From the NCBI RefSeq assembly GCF_018687895.1, contig NZ_CP061307.1, positions 248,001 through 312,000 of the forward strand: DNA of 64,000 nucleotides, given 5' to 3'. A model generated the notes under the pieces. It did not search any database. It had not been told where the DNA came from and saw nothing but the letters and a program-made list of their open reading frames with translations. The DNA is from Polynucleobacter sp. JS-JIR-II-50 (lineage in GTDB: Bacteria; Pseudomonadota; Gammaproteobacteria; Burkholderiales; Burkholderiaceae). The position numbers were made by a program, and so were the translations under genes. Positions 28,898-39,336 of the stretch are shown here, in pieces (positions within the stretch are counted from its first letter, which is position 1; each line of letters begins with the position of its first letter).

Positions 28898-29554
28898 TTA
28901 ACGTCCTGCAGTTTGACGCTGCAAGATGTTGGTGAACTCTTCAATGAAAGTTTCAAAGCGAATGGAGAGGCGGTCTACATCAGTTGCTGCGCGGTTGTAA
29001 GCGACTACTGCTGGAATCGCAGCAAACAAACCAATTGCTGTGGCGATCAATGCTTCTGCGATACCAGGAGCTACTGCAGAAAGGGTCGCGTTTTGCACGT
29101 TAGCCAAGCCGCGGAAGGAGTGCATGATGCCCCAAACGGTACCAAACAGGCCGATATAGGGGGAGACTGAGCCAACGGATGCCAAGAAGGGTAGATTGGC
29201 TTCTAGGAGGTCCATTTCACGTTGGTAGGTGGCTTTCATGGCGCGACGGGCAGCGTCAATCTCACGACCTTTTGCAAATTCTTGCATCCCAGCTTCGAAA
29301 ATATGCTCTAGGACTGCGTCATTGCGGTTATTGCGCTGGGCTGCCTCCAGGAGGGTGTTGAGGTCTCCGCCGGCCCAAAAGTCGCGCTCAAAACGCTCGG
29401 TATCCTGGCGGACCCCACGCAAAACAGCCGTTTTCTTGAAAATAATGGTCCAAGAGGCGACGGACATCCCTAGTAATAACAACATTACCAACTGTACTAA
29501 TAGGCTGGCATTAAGGACTAGGGAGAGGAATGAGAGGTCTTGTGTAGAGGTCAT
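28898..29554 (-). CDS. tolQ: Tol-Pal system protein TolQ
   Basis: A 218-residue MotA/TolQ/ExbB protein with three membrane helices: about residues 14-37, 125-150 (SVSPYIGLFGTVWGIMHSF start) and 160-185 (IAEALIATAIGLFAAIPAVVAYN end). The GLFGTVWGIM and PGIAEALIATA motifs are diagnostic. It is the first gene of tolQ-tolR-tolA-tolB-pal-cpoB-queC and diverges from glyA across 76 bases. Confidence 0.95.
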   Translation of the reverse strand: MTSTQDLSFLSLVLNASLLVQLVMLLLLGMSVASWTIIFKKTAVLRGVRQDTERFERDFWAGGDLNTLLEAAQRNNRNDAVLEHIFEAGMQEFAKGREIDAARRAMKATYQREMDLLEANLPFLASVGSVSPYIGLFGTVWGIMHSFRGLANVQNATLSAVAPGIAEALIATAIGLFAAIPAVVAYNRAATDVDRLSIRFETFIEEFTNILQRQTAGR

Positions 29555-29630
29555 GGTGGATTTTGTATGATGTAGGTTGATTTTACTAAGTTAATTAACT
29601 CAGCAATCCAACTTTTTCAGGATTATCACC

Positions 29631-30875
29631 ATGTTTGACCGTCAAAACACCTTAGCCAAAACCGATCCCCAGTTATGGGCAGCCATTCAGAACGAAAATA
29701 AGCGTCAGGAAGATCATATTGAGCTGATTGCTTCCGAGAACTACACCTCACCAGCAGTCATGGAGGCACAAGGCTCTCAGTTAACCAATAAGTACGCCGA
29801 AGGCTATCCAGGCAAGCGCTATTACGGCGGTTGTGAATTCGTCGACGTTGCTGAGCAATTAGCAATTGATCGTGTAAAGGCATTGTTTGGTGCTGAAGCA
29901 GCAAACGTACAACCGCATTGCGGAGCATCTGCCAACCAAGCAGTGTTCTTGGCATTCTTAAAACCAGGCGATACCTTCATGGGCATGAGTCTTGCTGAAG
30001 GCGGTCACTTGACCCATGGCATGGCGTTGAACATGAGTGGCAAATGGTTTAACCCAATTGCTTACGGTCTCGATAAAAACGAAGAGATTGATTACGAGCA
30101 AATGGAACGTCTCGCTCGTGAGCACAAACCAAAATTGATTATTGCTGGTGCATCTGCATACTCTCTAAAAATAGATTTCGAGCGCATTGGTAAGTTAGCA
30201 AAAGAAGTGGGCGCGATTTTTATGGTCGACATGGCTCACTATGCTGGTTTAGTGGCTGCCGGTGTTTATCCAAATCCAGTACCACACGCTGACATCGTTA
30301 CTTCCACAACACACAAGAGCTTGCGTGGCCCCCGTGGTGGCATCATTTTGATGAAGGCTGAGCACGAGAAAGCGATTAACTCTGCAGTGTTCCCAGGCTT
30401 ACAGGGCGGTCCTTTGATGCATGTAATCGCGGGTAAAGCGGCAGCATTTAAAGAGGCGCAGGAGCCGGGCTTTATTGATTACCAAAAGCAAGTTGTTGCG
30501 AACGCAAAAGCGCTTGCAGAAACATTAATTGCGCGTGGCTTACGTATTGTTTCTGGCGGAACAGATTCTCATGTGATGTTGGTGGATTTGCGCGCCAAGA
30601 AAATGACTGGTAAAGAAGCAGAGCGTGTTTTAGGTGAGGCGCACATCACTTGCAATAAGAACGGTATTCCAAATGATCCAGAAAAACCAATGGTGACCAG
30701 CGGTATTCGTTTGGGTTCACCAGCGATGACTACACGTGGATTTAAAGAAGCAGAAGCAAGACAGGTTGGAAACTTTATTGCGGATGTTTTAGATAATCCA
30801 ACCGATCCTGAGAACATTGCAAAAGTGCGCGCTCAAGTTTCTGAGCTCACGAAGCGTTTCCCAGTTTACGGTTAA
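29631..30875 (+). CDS. glyA: Serine hydroxymethyltransferase
   Basis: A 414-residue PLP enzyme interconverting serine and glycine with tetrahydrofolate. [20 protein letters not shown] and [20 protein letters not shown] are N-terminal signatures. [14 protein letters not shown] carries the PLP Lys, and [13 protein letters not shown] sits near the C terminus. Length is exactly typical. nrdR follows 39 bases later, as in many beta- and gammaproteobacteria. Confidence 0.98.
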   Translation: MFDRQNTLAKTDPQLWAAIQNENKRQEDHIELIASENYTSPAVMEAQGSQLTNKYAEGYPGKRYYGGCEFVDVAEQLAIDRVKALFGAEAANVQPHCGASANQAVFLAFLKPGDTFMGMSLAEGGHLTHGMALNMSGKWFNPIAYGLDKNEEIDYEQMERLAREHKPKLIIAGASAYSLKIDFERIGKLAKEVGAIFMVDMAHYAGLVAAGVYPNPVPHADIVTSTTHKSLRGPRGGIILMKAEHEKAINSAVFPGLQGGPLMHVIAGKAAAFKEAQEPGFIDYQKQVVANAKALAETLIARGLRIVSGGTDSHVMLVDLRAKKMTGKEAERVLGEAHITCNKNGIPNDPEKPMVTSGIRLGSPAMTTRGFKEAEARQVGNFIADVLDNPTDPENIAKVRAQVSELTKRFPVYG

Positions 30876-30914
30876 GCAAGCAATCGGCAACCCACCTAAG
30901 AAAAGAAGAGCTCA

Positions 30915-31361
30915 TTGCGCTGCCCTTTTTGCCATAACGAAGATACCCAGGTTTTAGATACCCGGGTATCAGACGAGGGCGATACCATTCGCCGTCGTCG
31001 CCGTTGTGCTAAATGCGATAAGCGATTCACAACTTATGAACGTGTTGAGTTAGCACTCCCGGCGATCGTCAAGAAAAACGGCAGCAGAGTGGAATATAGT
31101 CACGATAAGCTGGCAAGTTCACTCAAGCTGGCTCTTCGTAAGCGCCCAGTATCTTCAGACTCCGTAGATGAATCTATTGCCCGCATTGAAGAAAAACTCC
31201 TCAGCCTTGGCGAGAAAGAAATTCCAAGCGAGCGTGTAGGTGAGTTGGTGATGCGTGAACTTAAGCGTCTTGATAAAGTGGCTTACATCCGCTTCGCTTC
31301 AGTCTACAGAAGCTTTGCAGATATTGAGTCTTTTGAGAGCGCTTTAAAAGAGCTCAAATAA
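30915..31361 (+). CDS. nrdR: Transcriptional repressor NrdR
   Basis: A 148-residue zinc-ribbon plus ATP-cone repressor of ribonucleotide reductase genes. The ribbon is [27 protein letters not shown] (two CxxC pairs); the ATP-cone begins near [18 protein letters not shown]. The start is TTG at 30915, with AAGAAGAG just upstream, since family members always start MRCPFC. Confidence 0.96.
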   Translation: MRCPFCHNEDTQVLDTRVSDEGDTIRRRRRCAKCDKRFTTYERVELALPAIVKKNGSRVEYSHDKLASSLKLALRKRPVSSDSVDESIARIEEKLLSLGEKEIPSERVGELVMRELKRLDKVAYIRFASVYRSFADIESFESALKELK

Positions 31362-31393
31362 GAAGCGCCTAAATAAACAGAGTTTTACAAAAG

Positions 31394-31420
31394 AAAAAGG
31401 ACTGCATTGCAGCCCTTTTT
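31394..31420. terminator. Bidirectional intrinsic terminator between nrdR and adk
   Basis: AAAAAGG-A-CTGC, an ATT loop and GCAG-C-CCTTTTT form a hairpin with one mismatch, flanked by A5 and T5 tracts. It can serve nrdR on the plus strand and adk on the minus strand. Confidence 0.8.
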
Positions 31421-31437
31421 GACTAATGGGAATTGAA

Positions 31438-32151
<714 letters not shown>

Positions 32152-32218
32152 TTAGAAACCTATTGCCTAGGATTATCCCCGAGAAGCTGCAAACTACCGA
32201 GGCTTTGATGGTATTGGC

Positions 32219-32983
32219 CTAGGAGCCAGCCAGCAACTGACGCACTCTTTCGAGGTCCTCTAGGGTGTCGACCCCAGCTGGCGGTGCTTCTGAGGCGGTA
32301 TGAACCGCTATGCGATAACCATTCCAGAGGGCACGCAGCTGCTCTAGCGCTTCAGCCTGCTCTGGAGGCGCTGGCTGAAGGCGGGCATAGGCCTGTAAAA
32401 AGTCAGCTCTATAGGCATAGATTCCCAGATGGCGTAAATGCTCTGTTTTTTGATCGGCTTGTGGGTCCCTCACAAAGGGAATTGATGCTCTAGAGAAATA
32501 GAGCGCCTCGCCAGCGCGATTGAGAACCACTTTTACAACGTTGGGATTATTGATCTCCGTGGCATCGGTAATCGGTACAGCAACTGTGGAGATGGCGCAC
32601 TCTTGATGCTTCGCCAAAGTGCTAGCAACTTGATTAATCAATTCTGGCGGAATGAGCGGCTCATCGCCTTGTACATTCACAATCAATGCATTGTTAGGCA
32701 GCTTTAGTAACTGGGCCACTTCAGCAATACGGTCGGTTCCGGTTGGATGGTCTGCGCTAGTGAGCAAACATTCAATACGATGTTCATCGCAAGCAGCTTG
32801 TATTTCTGGTGAATCAGTTGCAACCACAACGCTTTGCGCAAGTGATTGCTTGGCACGTTCTGCAACTCGAATGACCATGGGTTTGCCGCCAATGTCAGCT
32901 AGAGGTTTTCGAGGCAAGCGAGTGGATCCCAGCCTAGCTGGAATCACCACTAAAAAATCTGGAGCTTTGGAAGAGTGACTCAT
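32219..32983 (-). CDS. kdsB: 3-deoxy-manno-octulosonate cytidylyltransferase
   Basis: A 254-residue enzyme that activates Kdo as CMP-Kdo for lipid A. VVIPARLGSTRLPRKPLADIGGKPM is the nucleotidyltransferase signature with the conserved Arg and Lys residues. NVQGDEPLIPPELI and HLGIYAYRADFL are further KdsB blocks. The ATG at 32983 was chosen; a TTG lies just before it. It lies downstream of lpxK and ycaR in the same direction. Confidence 0.96.
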   Translation of the reverse strand: MSHSSKAPDFLVVIPARLGSTRLPRKPLADIGGKPMVIRVAERAKQSLAQSVVVATDSPEIQAACDEHRIECLLTSADHPTGTDRIAEVAQLLKLPNNALIVNVQGDEPLIPPELINQVASTLAKHQECAISTVAVPITDATEINNPNVVKVVLNRAGEALYFSRASIPFVRDPQADQKTEHLRHLGIYAYRADFLQAYARLQPAPPEQAEALEQLRALWNGYRIAVHTASEAPPAGVDTLEDLERVRQLLAGS

Positions 32984-33004
32984 CAAAGTGGCGTGCTCAA
33001 TGTA

Positions 33005-33184
33005 TCAAGCAAGTTCATCAGCACTCATGCTGCGCGCTTCTTCAACCAGCATTACTGGCACATCATCCCGAATGGGGTAAGCCAAGCGGTCAGCCTTGCA
33101 AATGAGTTCATGTTTCTCGGCATTTAAATGCAATTGGCTTTTGCATAGAGGGCAAACCAAAATATCGAGCAGTCGTTTATCCAT
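33005..33184 (-). CDS. ycaR: Trm112/YcaR family protein
   Basis: A 59-residue protein found by translating the gap between lpxK and kdsB. It begins [18 protein letters not shown] and contains [20 protein letters not shown], which match UPF0434/Trm112-like proteins. Two or three zinc-binding cysteines (CPLC and ..ICK) are visible. In E. coli ycaR also lies between lpxK and kdsB. Its role is unknown; archaeal and eukaryotic Trm112 activates methyltransferases. Confidence 0.93.
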   Translation of the reverse strand: MDKRLLDILVCPLCKSQLHLNAEKHELICKADRLAYPIRDDVPVMLVEEARSMSADELA

Positions 33185-33256
33185 GATTTCTTTGTGGTGA
33201 TCTAAATGAAGAGTTTAAATATATGAGGACACAGTGTAGTGCTATGTACGCTAAAC

Positions 33257-34348
33257 CTACAAGGTGTAGCGATAAGGACTGGGTCTTTGTAGGATAGATT
33301 GAAGCCAGTCAGCCAGGCTATCCGGAAGGGCGAGAGTTATTGGCACCACCCAAATACGTTCATCGGTAATCGTTGCGCATTTCACAGCATCCTTTTCTGT
33401 AATGAGGATGCATTGCGCGTTGATCTTCTCAAAGAACTCAGGGGTATATGTCGCATGGTCAGGCAAAGGAATCGATTTAGCGGCAATACCCTGTTTGAGT
33501 AGATCGTCAAAAAAGCGTTGTGGATTACCCAGGGCGGCAACAGCAGTCATTTTGTTTGGTAGATAGCTATCCGCAATTTGAGCAAGCGTCTGCGTATTTG
33601 CGGGATTGATCAATTGGTAGGCATTACCTAAATTACCGAAGAGTGAAAATGCGCGACGCCCTAAAAAGTATTCGTCGTGGGGACCAAGTTTAGATTCAAT
33701 GCCTTTTGCTTTTCCAGTAAAGAGGGTGGCATCGCGTTCGCGTGTGGCGGGTTCACGCAAAGGGCCGGCGGGTAGCAAAAAGCGATTGCCTTCGCCGCGT
33801 CCATCACGCACTACGAATTCGATATCACGACCGCCTTCGCGAGCAGGCCAGCGAGCTAAGCCACTATGTTGTAGGCCATCATCACTAATGATGATGTTCA
33901 CATTGGATGAATGCTTGAGCAAAGCCTGAATACTTTTCTGACGCTTAGGAAAGACCCAAATCGGAAATTGATCGTGCGTACGTTTTGCAATCAAGACTGG
34001 CTCATCGCCAACTAAAGCAGGATCAGAATTGCTGTGGACTTGTAAGGGTGCTGTTTGTGAAGAGGAGCCATAGCCTCTACTGATAATGCCGGGCCTCCAT
34101 CCAAGTTGCTGTAAGCGTTCTGCTAAAGCAATGACGATGGGTGTCTTGCCTGTCCCACCTACGCGAATATTGCCCACAATAATCACCGGTACTGGAGCAG
34201 GCTTTTGTTTTACTAAGCCCGTATCCAGAATTAACTTACGCACACGCACCACTAAGCCATAAAGCCAAGAGAGTGGCCATAGTAATAAGCTTGTAGGGCC
34301 ACGTCTTTCCCAGAACTTAGGTGCTTTACGGAAGAAAGAAAATGACAT
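33257..34348 (-). CDS. lpxK: Tetraacyldisaccharide 4'-kinase
   Basis: A 363-residue membrane-associated P-loop kinase, the sixth step of lipid A synthesis. VIIVGNIRVGGTGKTPIVI carries the Walker A motif GGTGKTP; an N-terminal hydrophobic segment (SLLLWPLSWLYGLVV) fits its membrane contact. ISRGYGS and ISDDGLQH are family motifs. It follows exbD by 23 bases. Confidence 0.95.
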   Translation of the reverse strand: MSFSFFRKAPKFWERRGPTSLLLWPLSWLYGLVVRVRKLILDTGLVKQKPAPVPVIIVGNIRVGGTGKTPIVIALAERLQQLGWRPGIISRGYGSSSQTAPLQVHSNSDPALVGDEPVLIAKRTHDQFPIWVFPKRQKSIQALLKHSSNVNIIISDDGLQHSGLARWPAREGGRDIEFVVRDGRGEGNRFLLPAGPLREPATRERDATLFTGKAKGIESKLGPHDEYFLGRRAFSLFGNLGNAYQLINPANTQTLAQIADSYLPNKMTAVAALGNPQRFFDDLLKQGIAAKSIPLPDHATYTPEFFEKINAQCILITEKDAVKCATITDERIWVVPITLALPDSLADWLQSILQRPSPYRYTL

Positions 34349-34371
34349 TGAGCGGTTTCTTTGTTCGGTAA

Positions 34372-34848
34372 TTACTTCTTAGCTTGGTTATTAACTTGAC
34401 TGCTAAACACGATATTCGAGAGATTGGCATCGCGCGCCGCCTCCAGTGCACTCATCACTGATTGGTGGGGCGCCTTGGCATCCGCATCAATATTGACCTG
34501 CAGAGAGCTGGCGCCTTCCTTCTGATTGCTTTGTCCGTTTAACTGAGTTAATACATTACTGAGTTGTGATCGGTCTACAACTTTGCCATTAACTGCAAAG
34601 CGGCCATCGCGACTGACTGCAATATGAATTTGCTTGACCTCTGCTTGGCTCTCATTGCCATTGGCAGTGGGTAAAGTAATGGCGAGTTCTTGATACCGCG
34701 TGAAGGTTGTAGAGATCATTAAAAAGATTAGTACCACCAACAGCACATCAATAAAAGGAATCAGATTGATTTCTGGTTCTACTGGTGTGGCGCTACCCCC
34801 AAGAGAAAACTTTCTCTTGGATTGTGGATGTGTTTCTAACCAACTCAT
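34372..34848 (-). CDS. exbD: ExbD/TolR family biopolymer transporter
   Basis: A 158-residue protein with one N-terminal membrane helix (EINLIPFIDVLLVVLIFLMI) holding the conserved proton-path Asp, and a periplasmic domain. It overlaps exbB by four bases. The exbBD-lpxK-ycaR-kdsB order is typical of betaproteobacteria. It may drive TonB or another envelope process; no tonB is adjacent. Confidence 0.88.
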   Translation of the reverse strand: MSWLETHPQSKRKFSLGGSATPVEPEINLIPFIDVLLVVLIFLMISTTFTRYQELAITLPTANGNESQAEVKQIHIAVSRDGRFAVNGKVVDRSQLSNVLTQLNGQSNQKEGASSLQVNIDADAKAPHQSVMSALEAARDANLSNIVFSSQVNNQAKK

Positions 34849-35486
34849 TTTGCGGAATCAGCTGGATAGAGTTTTTTAAACAGTTGACGGGTAAATTCTT
34901 CACATTCACGTTGACGTTGATTTGCCATTGCACGCAAACCACGCCAAGCAGCTAATGCGGGAATGGCAATCAATAGTCCAAATGCAGTGTTGTACAAAGC
35001 GACTGATATACCGTGGGCCAATTGTTGAGGGCTACCAGCAGCACCATTGATTGCCCCTTGGCTGCCAAAGATTTCAATCATGCCCACTACAGTGCCAAAT
35101 AAACCCAATAGCGGAGCGACTGTAGCGATCGTGGCAAGAGCGCCTAAGTAGCGGTCCAATTTAAGCCAAGTGCTTTGTGCGGTCACCTGCAGCTCCTCCA
35201 GCGCAGCATCAGCAGTACTGCCCGACATTTTTTCTTGCAGCGCGCATGCCAATAAGGGGCTTGCAGGAGAAAGGTTGGACAATTCTGCAATCTGCTGCTC
35301 GGAAACAGTGGATTTGTTTCCAACCAACTGATTTGCAAGAGAAAAGACGCTTTCCAGACAGTTTTTGGGAAATATATGTGTTTGACGCAGATACCAGCCA
35401 CGCTCTATGGCGATTGCTAGGCCCAATATGGAAATGATGAGGAGGGGCCAAATAGGCCAGCCAGCGGATAGTAAGATGGAGTACAT
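34845..35486 (-). CDS. exbB: ExbB/MotA/TolQ family proton channel
   Basis: A 213-residue membrane protein with three helices: about residues 11-30, 118-142 (TIATVAPLLGLFGTVVGMIE) and 158-180 (LAHGISVALYNTAFGLLIAIP). It partners ExbD. It is distinct from the tolQ gene at 28898. It is the first gene of the minus-strand envelope operon and diverges from xseA. Confidence 0.9.
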   Translation of the reverse strand: MYSILLSAGWPIWPLLIISILGLAIAIERGWYLRQTHIFPKNCLESVFSLANQLVGNKSTVSEQQIAELSNLSPASPLLACALQEKMSGSTADAALEELQVTAQSTWLKLDRYLGALATIATVAPLLGLFGTVVGMIEIFGSQGAINGAAGSPQQLAHGISVALYNTAFGLLIAIPALAAWRGLRAMANQRQRECEEFTRQLFKKLYPADSAK

Positions 35487-35799
35487 AAGCTCAGTACTTT
35501 AGCTGAATTAAAAAGCCTGTTTCGGAAACCTAGCCTGTGGATAACTCTGTGCAAAACTTTTTTGAATTCGCTCTGTAAGTCCTTGATACATGGTTGGCTC
35601 AGTTTTATATTGCATTAAATTGAATTTATTGGATGTATTAATTCCTATATAAATCAATGGCTTGTATTTTTGATGTTGGATTTATGAGACGTTTTGGGTC
35701 AGTAATTACTTACTTATGAGCATTAAACCTAGAGTGAATCGTTATCTGTGGATATTTATTGGCGCCTAAGCCAGATGGCTGTGAGATTAAAGAAAAAAA
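35487..35799. other. 313-base divergent intergenic region with DnaA-box-like sites
   Basis: This AT-rich gap separates exbB (minus) from xseA (plus) and holds no coding sequence I can support. It contains TGTGGATAA (35536-35544), a perfect DnaA box on the minus strand, and TGTGGATAT (35747-35755), one base off. Both operons need a promoter here; I found no strong -35/-10 pair. Confidence 0.5.
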
Positions 35800-37014
35800 A
35801 TGTCGGAAATATCAAGGGAAATTCTGAGTGTTGGTGATCTAAACCGCGCCATTGCTGCCTCTTTGGAGGACCGTTTCGATACCGTCTGGGTCAGCGGGGA
35901 GATTTCCAACTTCAAGGCTTATGACAGCGGGCATTGGTATTTCTCGTTGAAGGACGCAGAAGGTCAGATTCGCTGTGTCATGTTCCGTGGTCGCAACGGC
36001 CAGGTTGGGTTCATGCCGCAATCTGGAGATCTGGTTGAGGTTAGCGCCAGTCTGGGCATGTATGTTCCTCGTGGAGATATTCAGCTCACTATTCAGACCT
36101 TACGACGCGCTGGTATGGGTGGTCTATACGAAGCCTTCCTAAAGCTCAAAGCCAAACTTGCTAAAGAAGGTTTGTTTGATGATGAGCGCAAACGCGAGAT
36201 ACCAACACATCCCAGATCCATCGGCATCATTACATCTCCACAAGCAGCAGCACTCAAAGATGTCTTAAGTACTTTGGCAAGAAGAGCGCCTCATATCCCG
36301 ATTGTGATCTATCCAACTTTAGTTCAAGGTCCTGATGCACCTGCCGGAATTATTGCTGCACTCAAAGCGGCGGAAAAAGAAAAAGCAGTCGATGTCATAT
36401 TGCTAGTGCGCGGTGGTGGCAGCATTGAAGATCTGTGGGCTTTTAATGATGAACAACTGGCTTATGCAATTGCAGATTCATCCATCCCAGTGGTGAGTGG
36501 TGTTGGACATGAAACGGATTTCACCATTGCCGACTTTGTTGCTGACCTACGTGCACCAACTCCGACGGGCGCGGCAGAGCTTGCAGCACCACGGCGAGAT
36601 CAAATGCTGCAAGAGCTTGATGCCATCATGCAAGCGCTTCTCCAGCGTATCAACCAACGAGTTGAGCGCGAGGCGCAAACCATAGATCAATTGGCTCTGA
36701 GGCTCAGCCATGCTTTGCCCAACCCAGATCGCATGCGCGAACAAATTCATGGCTGGCAGCAGCGATTAAACCAAGCATGGTCAGTGCGTATAGAAAACTG
36801 GAAGCGTAATCAAGTGCACTACCAGTCTCAGTTGGAGATGCTCAATCCGCAGCGAACGCTTGAGCGTGGTTATGCGGTGATATTGAGCAAAAACAAAGAA
36901 GAGTTGCATGCTGTGCGCAACCCAAGTGAACTAGTTACAGCTCAAGAATATGAAATACAGGTTGCCGAAGGTGGTGTCACAGTAGAGTTGGCTAAAGTTG
37001 CTAGTGTCAAGTAA
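35800..37014 (+). CDS. xseA: Exodeoxyribonuclease VII large subunit
   Basis: A 404-residue single-strand exonuclease subunit. Residues about 10-105 are an OB-fold (VWVSGEISNFKAYDSGHWYFSLKD). The catalytic core begins near PRSIGIITSPQAAALKDVL and includes LLVRGGGSIEDLWAFNDE and VSGVGHETDFTIADFVADLRAPTPTG, all XseA signatures. A coiled coil follows. It is shorter than E. coli XseA, and xseB is not adjacent. Confidence 0.96.
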   Translation: MSEISREILSVGDLNRAIAASLEDRFDTVWVSGEISNFKAYDSGHWYFSLKDAEGQIRCVMFRGRNGQVGFMPQSGDLVEVSASLGMYVPRGDIQLTIQTLRRAGMGGLYEAFLKLKAKLAKEGLFDDERKREIPTHPRSIGIITSPQAAALKDVLSTLARRAPHIPIVIYPTLVQGPDAPAGIIAALKAAEKEKAVDVILLVRGGGSIEDLWAFNDEQLAYAIADSSIPVVSGVGHETDFTIADFVADLRAPTPTGAAELAAPRRDQMLQELDAIMQALLQRINQRVEREAQTIDQLALRLSHALPNPDRMREQIHGWQQRLNQAWSVRIENWKRNQVHYQSQLEMLNPQRTLERGYAVILSKNKEELHAVRNPSELVTAQEYEIQVAEGGVTVELAKVASVK

Positions 37015-37038
37015 GCAAAATTCTACAAAGTGATATGA

Positions 37039-38076
37039 CTAGAGTATGTTTGGTTCAATCTGCAAGCTAACACCAAATTTGTCGTGCACTTTTTCCTGAA
37101 TGCATTTGGCTAAACCTAAAATATCTTGAGCGGTACCACCGCCATGGTTAACCAGTACAAGCGCTTGATGTTCATAAACACCAACCGAGCCCATGCGTTG
37201 ACCCTTAAAGCCGCATTGATCGATAAGCCAACCAGCTGCGAGCTTACGTTTACCAGCTGCATCTGGATAAGACACTAGATTCGTATGAGCTCTCAGTAAA
37301 GTTTCATACTGCTCAACAGGAATTACAGGGTTCTGAAAGAAACTTCCAGCATTACCAATCACTTTGGGGTCTGGCAGCTTATGTGTGCGCACCCGACATA
37401 CTGCTAAGAAGATATCTTCAGGACTCGGGTTGGAGTTCTCAGAAAATTGCTTTGCAAGATCTGCATAGTGGATGCGAGCCTGCCAAGCTTTAGGCAGCTT
37501 AAAAACGACCTTTGTCACGATAAAGCGGTGGGGATTTTGCTTGAAGTAGCTATCGCGGTAAGCAAAGTAGCATGCCTCATTTTGGAGAGTGACAAAGGCA
37601 TGGTCTTTTGCATCAAATACTTCAATGCTATCAATGTAATCTGCAATTTCAACACCATAGGCGCCGATATTTTGAATGGGTGCTGCCCCAACTGTGCCGG
37701 GAATGAGTGCTAAGTTTTCTAGGCCAGGCAAATCATTCTCGAGTGTCCAAGCAACGAGTTCATGCCAGTTAACACCAGCACCAACTGCTAGATAGCTTGC
37801 CTTTTCATCGGAGGAAATGATTTCTTGCCCAGCGATATTCATGAGGAGGGTGGCACCTGGTAATGCGCTTGGGAGAATGACATTGCTACCCCCGCCTAAA
37901 ACCCGCCATGGCAGGTTTTTTTCTGCAACTTCTGCAATCACTCCAGGAATTTGCTCGGGCGCGGTAATTTCGTAGGCCAGTTCCGCGCTGGTGTCAAAGC
38001 CAAAGGTGTTGCGGTGCTTCAACCCCAAATTTGGGATCAATTTTGCGGGTTGGGGCGCATTTTGAGCACGGTTCAT
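37039..38076 (-). CDS. murB: UDP-N-acetylenolpyruvoylglucosamine reductase
   Basis: A 345-residue FAD enzyme reducing UDP-GlcNAc-enolpyruvate to UDP-MurNAc. LGGGSNVIL is the FAD motif, NLALIPGTVGAAPIQNIGAYGVE binds FAD, YRDSYFK carries the Tyr/Arg pair, and GNAGSFFQNP the catalytic Ser. These loops mark a type I enzyme like E. coli MurB. It converges with xseA. Confidence 0.96.
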   Translation of the reverse strand: MNRAQNAPQPAKLIPNLGLKHRNTFGFDTSAELAYEITAPEQIPGVIAEVAEKNLPWRVLGGGSNVILPSALPGATLLMNIAGQEIISSDEKASYLAVGAGVNWHELVAWTLENDLPGLENLALIPGTVGAAPIQNIGAYGVEIADYIDSIEVFDAKDHAFVTLQNEACYFAYRDSYFKQNPHRFIVTKVVFKLPKAWQARIHYADLAKQFSENSNPSPEDIFLAVCRVRTHKLPDPKVIGNAGSFFQNPVIPVEQYETLLRAHTNLVSYPDAAGKRKLAAGWLIDQCGFKGQRMGSVGVYEHQALVLVNHGGGTAQDILGLAKCIQEKVHDKFGVSLQIEPNIL

Positions 38077-38213
38077 GCCACAATCTTATTCGTAAAAGAA
38101 TCCAGAGCATATTTTTTGGCAGTACAAGAAGCAAGAAATCTGCGATGGACGCCAAAATAGCCAGAAAATGTAAAGATTACGAGAGTAATTACGAGAAAAC
38201 ATAGGGAGTAAAA

Positions 38214-38699
38214 ATGCCAACATTTGACGTAGTTTGTGAGCCCGACATGGTTGAGCTCAAAAATGCCATCGAGCAATCTAATAAAGAAATTACCAATCGT
38301 TTTGACTTCAAGGGCTCTGATAGCCGTGTTGAACAAAAAGATGAGGCATTAATCTTATTTGGTGATGACGACTTTAAATTGGGTCAAGTGCGTGATGTCT
38401 TGATTAACAAAATGGCCAAGCGTAATGTGGACGTACGTTATCTCAAAGATGAGAAAACAGAAACCATTGGCAGTGATAAGCGTAAGCAAACGATGAAGAT
38501 TCAAAAAGGAATCACTTCTGACTTGGCAAAAAAAGTGGTGCGCATCATTAAAGATAGTAAGCTCAAAGTGCAAGCCAGTATTCAGGGTGATGCGGTACGT
38601 GTCACCGGTGCAAAGCGTGATGATTTACAAGAAACAATGGCCTTGCTTAAAAAAGAAGTAACAGAAGCGCCATTGGGCTTTAATAATTTCCGTGACTAA
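38214..38699 (+). CDS. yajQ: YajQ family nucleotide-binding protein
   Basis: A 161-residue UPF0234 protein. It begins [19 protein letters not shown] and contains RFDFKGSD and [20 protein letters not shown], all family signatures. Xanthomonas YajQ binds cyclic di-GMP; others bind tRNA or GTP. Upstream AGGGAGT is a good ribosome-binding site. It diverges from murB. Confidence 0.95.
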   Translation: MPTFDVVCEPDMVELKNAIEQSNKEITNRFDFKGSDSRVEQKDEALILFGDDDFKLGQVRDVLINKMAKRNVDVRYLKDEKTETIGSDKRKQTMKIQKGITSDLAKKVVRIIKDSKLKVQASIQGDAVRVTGAKRDDLQETMALLKKEVTEAPLGFNNFRD

Positions 38700-38715
38700 G
38701 AAGAGGCTTGGTGCA

Positions 38716-38898
38716 ATGAAGATACTTAAACCCATTCCTGTATTTCAATCAGAACTTGATGAAAGACGGTTTTGGGAAATGAATGATGCTTCTGATTATT
38801 TTGATTTAAATAAAGCATTAAGAGTGGCAACACCAAATCTAAGACCCCACTCTGCGACTATGAAGTCTCAAGTTGGGGTATTTGGAAAATTGATATAG
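38716..38898 (+). pseudogene. Truncated CopG-type antitoxin remnant
   Basis: A 60-residue reading frame beginning MKILKPIPVFQSELDERRFW. The block PVFQSELDERRFWEMNDASDYFDLNKALRV matches the N terminus of the CopG antitoxin family, which normally continues with a ribbon-helix-helix such as SLRLPESLLERIK. Here the match stops at PNLRPHS, and the frame ends 14 residues later in unrelated sequence. No toxin gene is adjacent. I read it as a decayed antitoxin. Confidence 0.6.
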
Positions 38899-39020
38899 GA
38901 CTTTATTTGGTGAAGGAACCCAGAAATTAGTTAAATCAGGTATCCGTAATTTGTCGTTGATTTGGGTTAAATCCCATCTATTCAATGAGAGCGTAAAGAT
39001 TGCAATTACACCCAAAATAG

Positions 39021-39037
39021 TATATATTTTATATATA
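39021..39037. promoter_or_regulatory. Palindromic AT operator/-10 region before a toxin-antitoxin pair
   Basis: TATATAT-TTT-ATATATA is a perfect 7-3-7 inverted repeat ending 17 bases before the antitoxin ATG. Its position fits an autorepression operator or the -10 element; I cannot separate the two. Confidence 0.35.
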
Positions 39038-39054
39038 TAAATTAACGAGGTGCC

Positions 39055-39336
39055 ATGATGAGAGCTTCAAACGAAAACCTGTTGGTCAAATTCCGCTCTA
39101 AAGACACCCAATTTGGCGTGACTCGAACAACGGTTAAGGCAATTGCTAAAGAGCTCGATGTCAATGAAACGCAGGTTATCCATATGGCCTTGTCAAAATT
39201 TGCTACTGATGTTTTACCCTCTTATGCCCCTGATGATGGTCCGTTGACCGCAAAACAAGTCTTGGCATTGCGCAAGGATGCGGCCAAGCGCTTACCAAAA
39301 GGAAAACTGCTTGCACGCGATGTATTGTTTGCATGA
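39055..39336 (+). CDS. Putative antitoxin of a MazF-like pair
   Basis: A 93-residue protein upstream of a MazF-like toxin, overlapping it by four bases. It contains KFRSKDTQFGVTRTTVKAIAKELDVNETQVIHMALSKFA, a short helix-turn-helix or ribbon-helix-helix-like region. I do not recognise the exact family. AACGAGG sits seven bases before the ATG at 39055. An antitoxin role is inferred from order and overlap. Confidence 0.65.
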   Translation: MMRASNENLLVKFRSKDTQFGVTRTTVKAIAKELDVNETQVIHMALSKFATDVLPSYAPDDGPLTAKQVLALRKDAAKRLPKGKLLARDVLFA

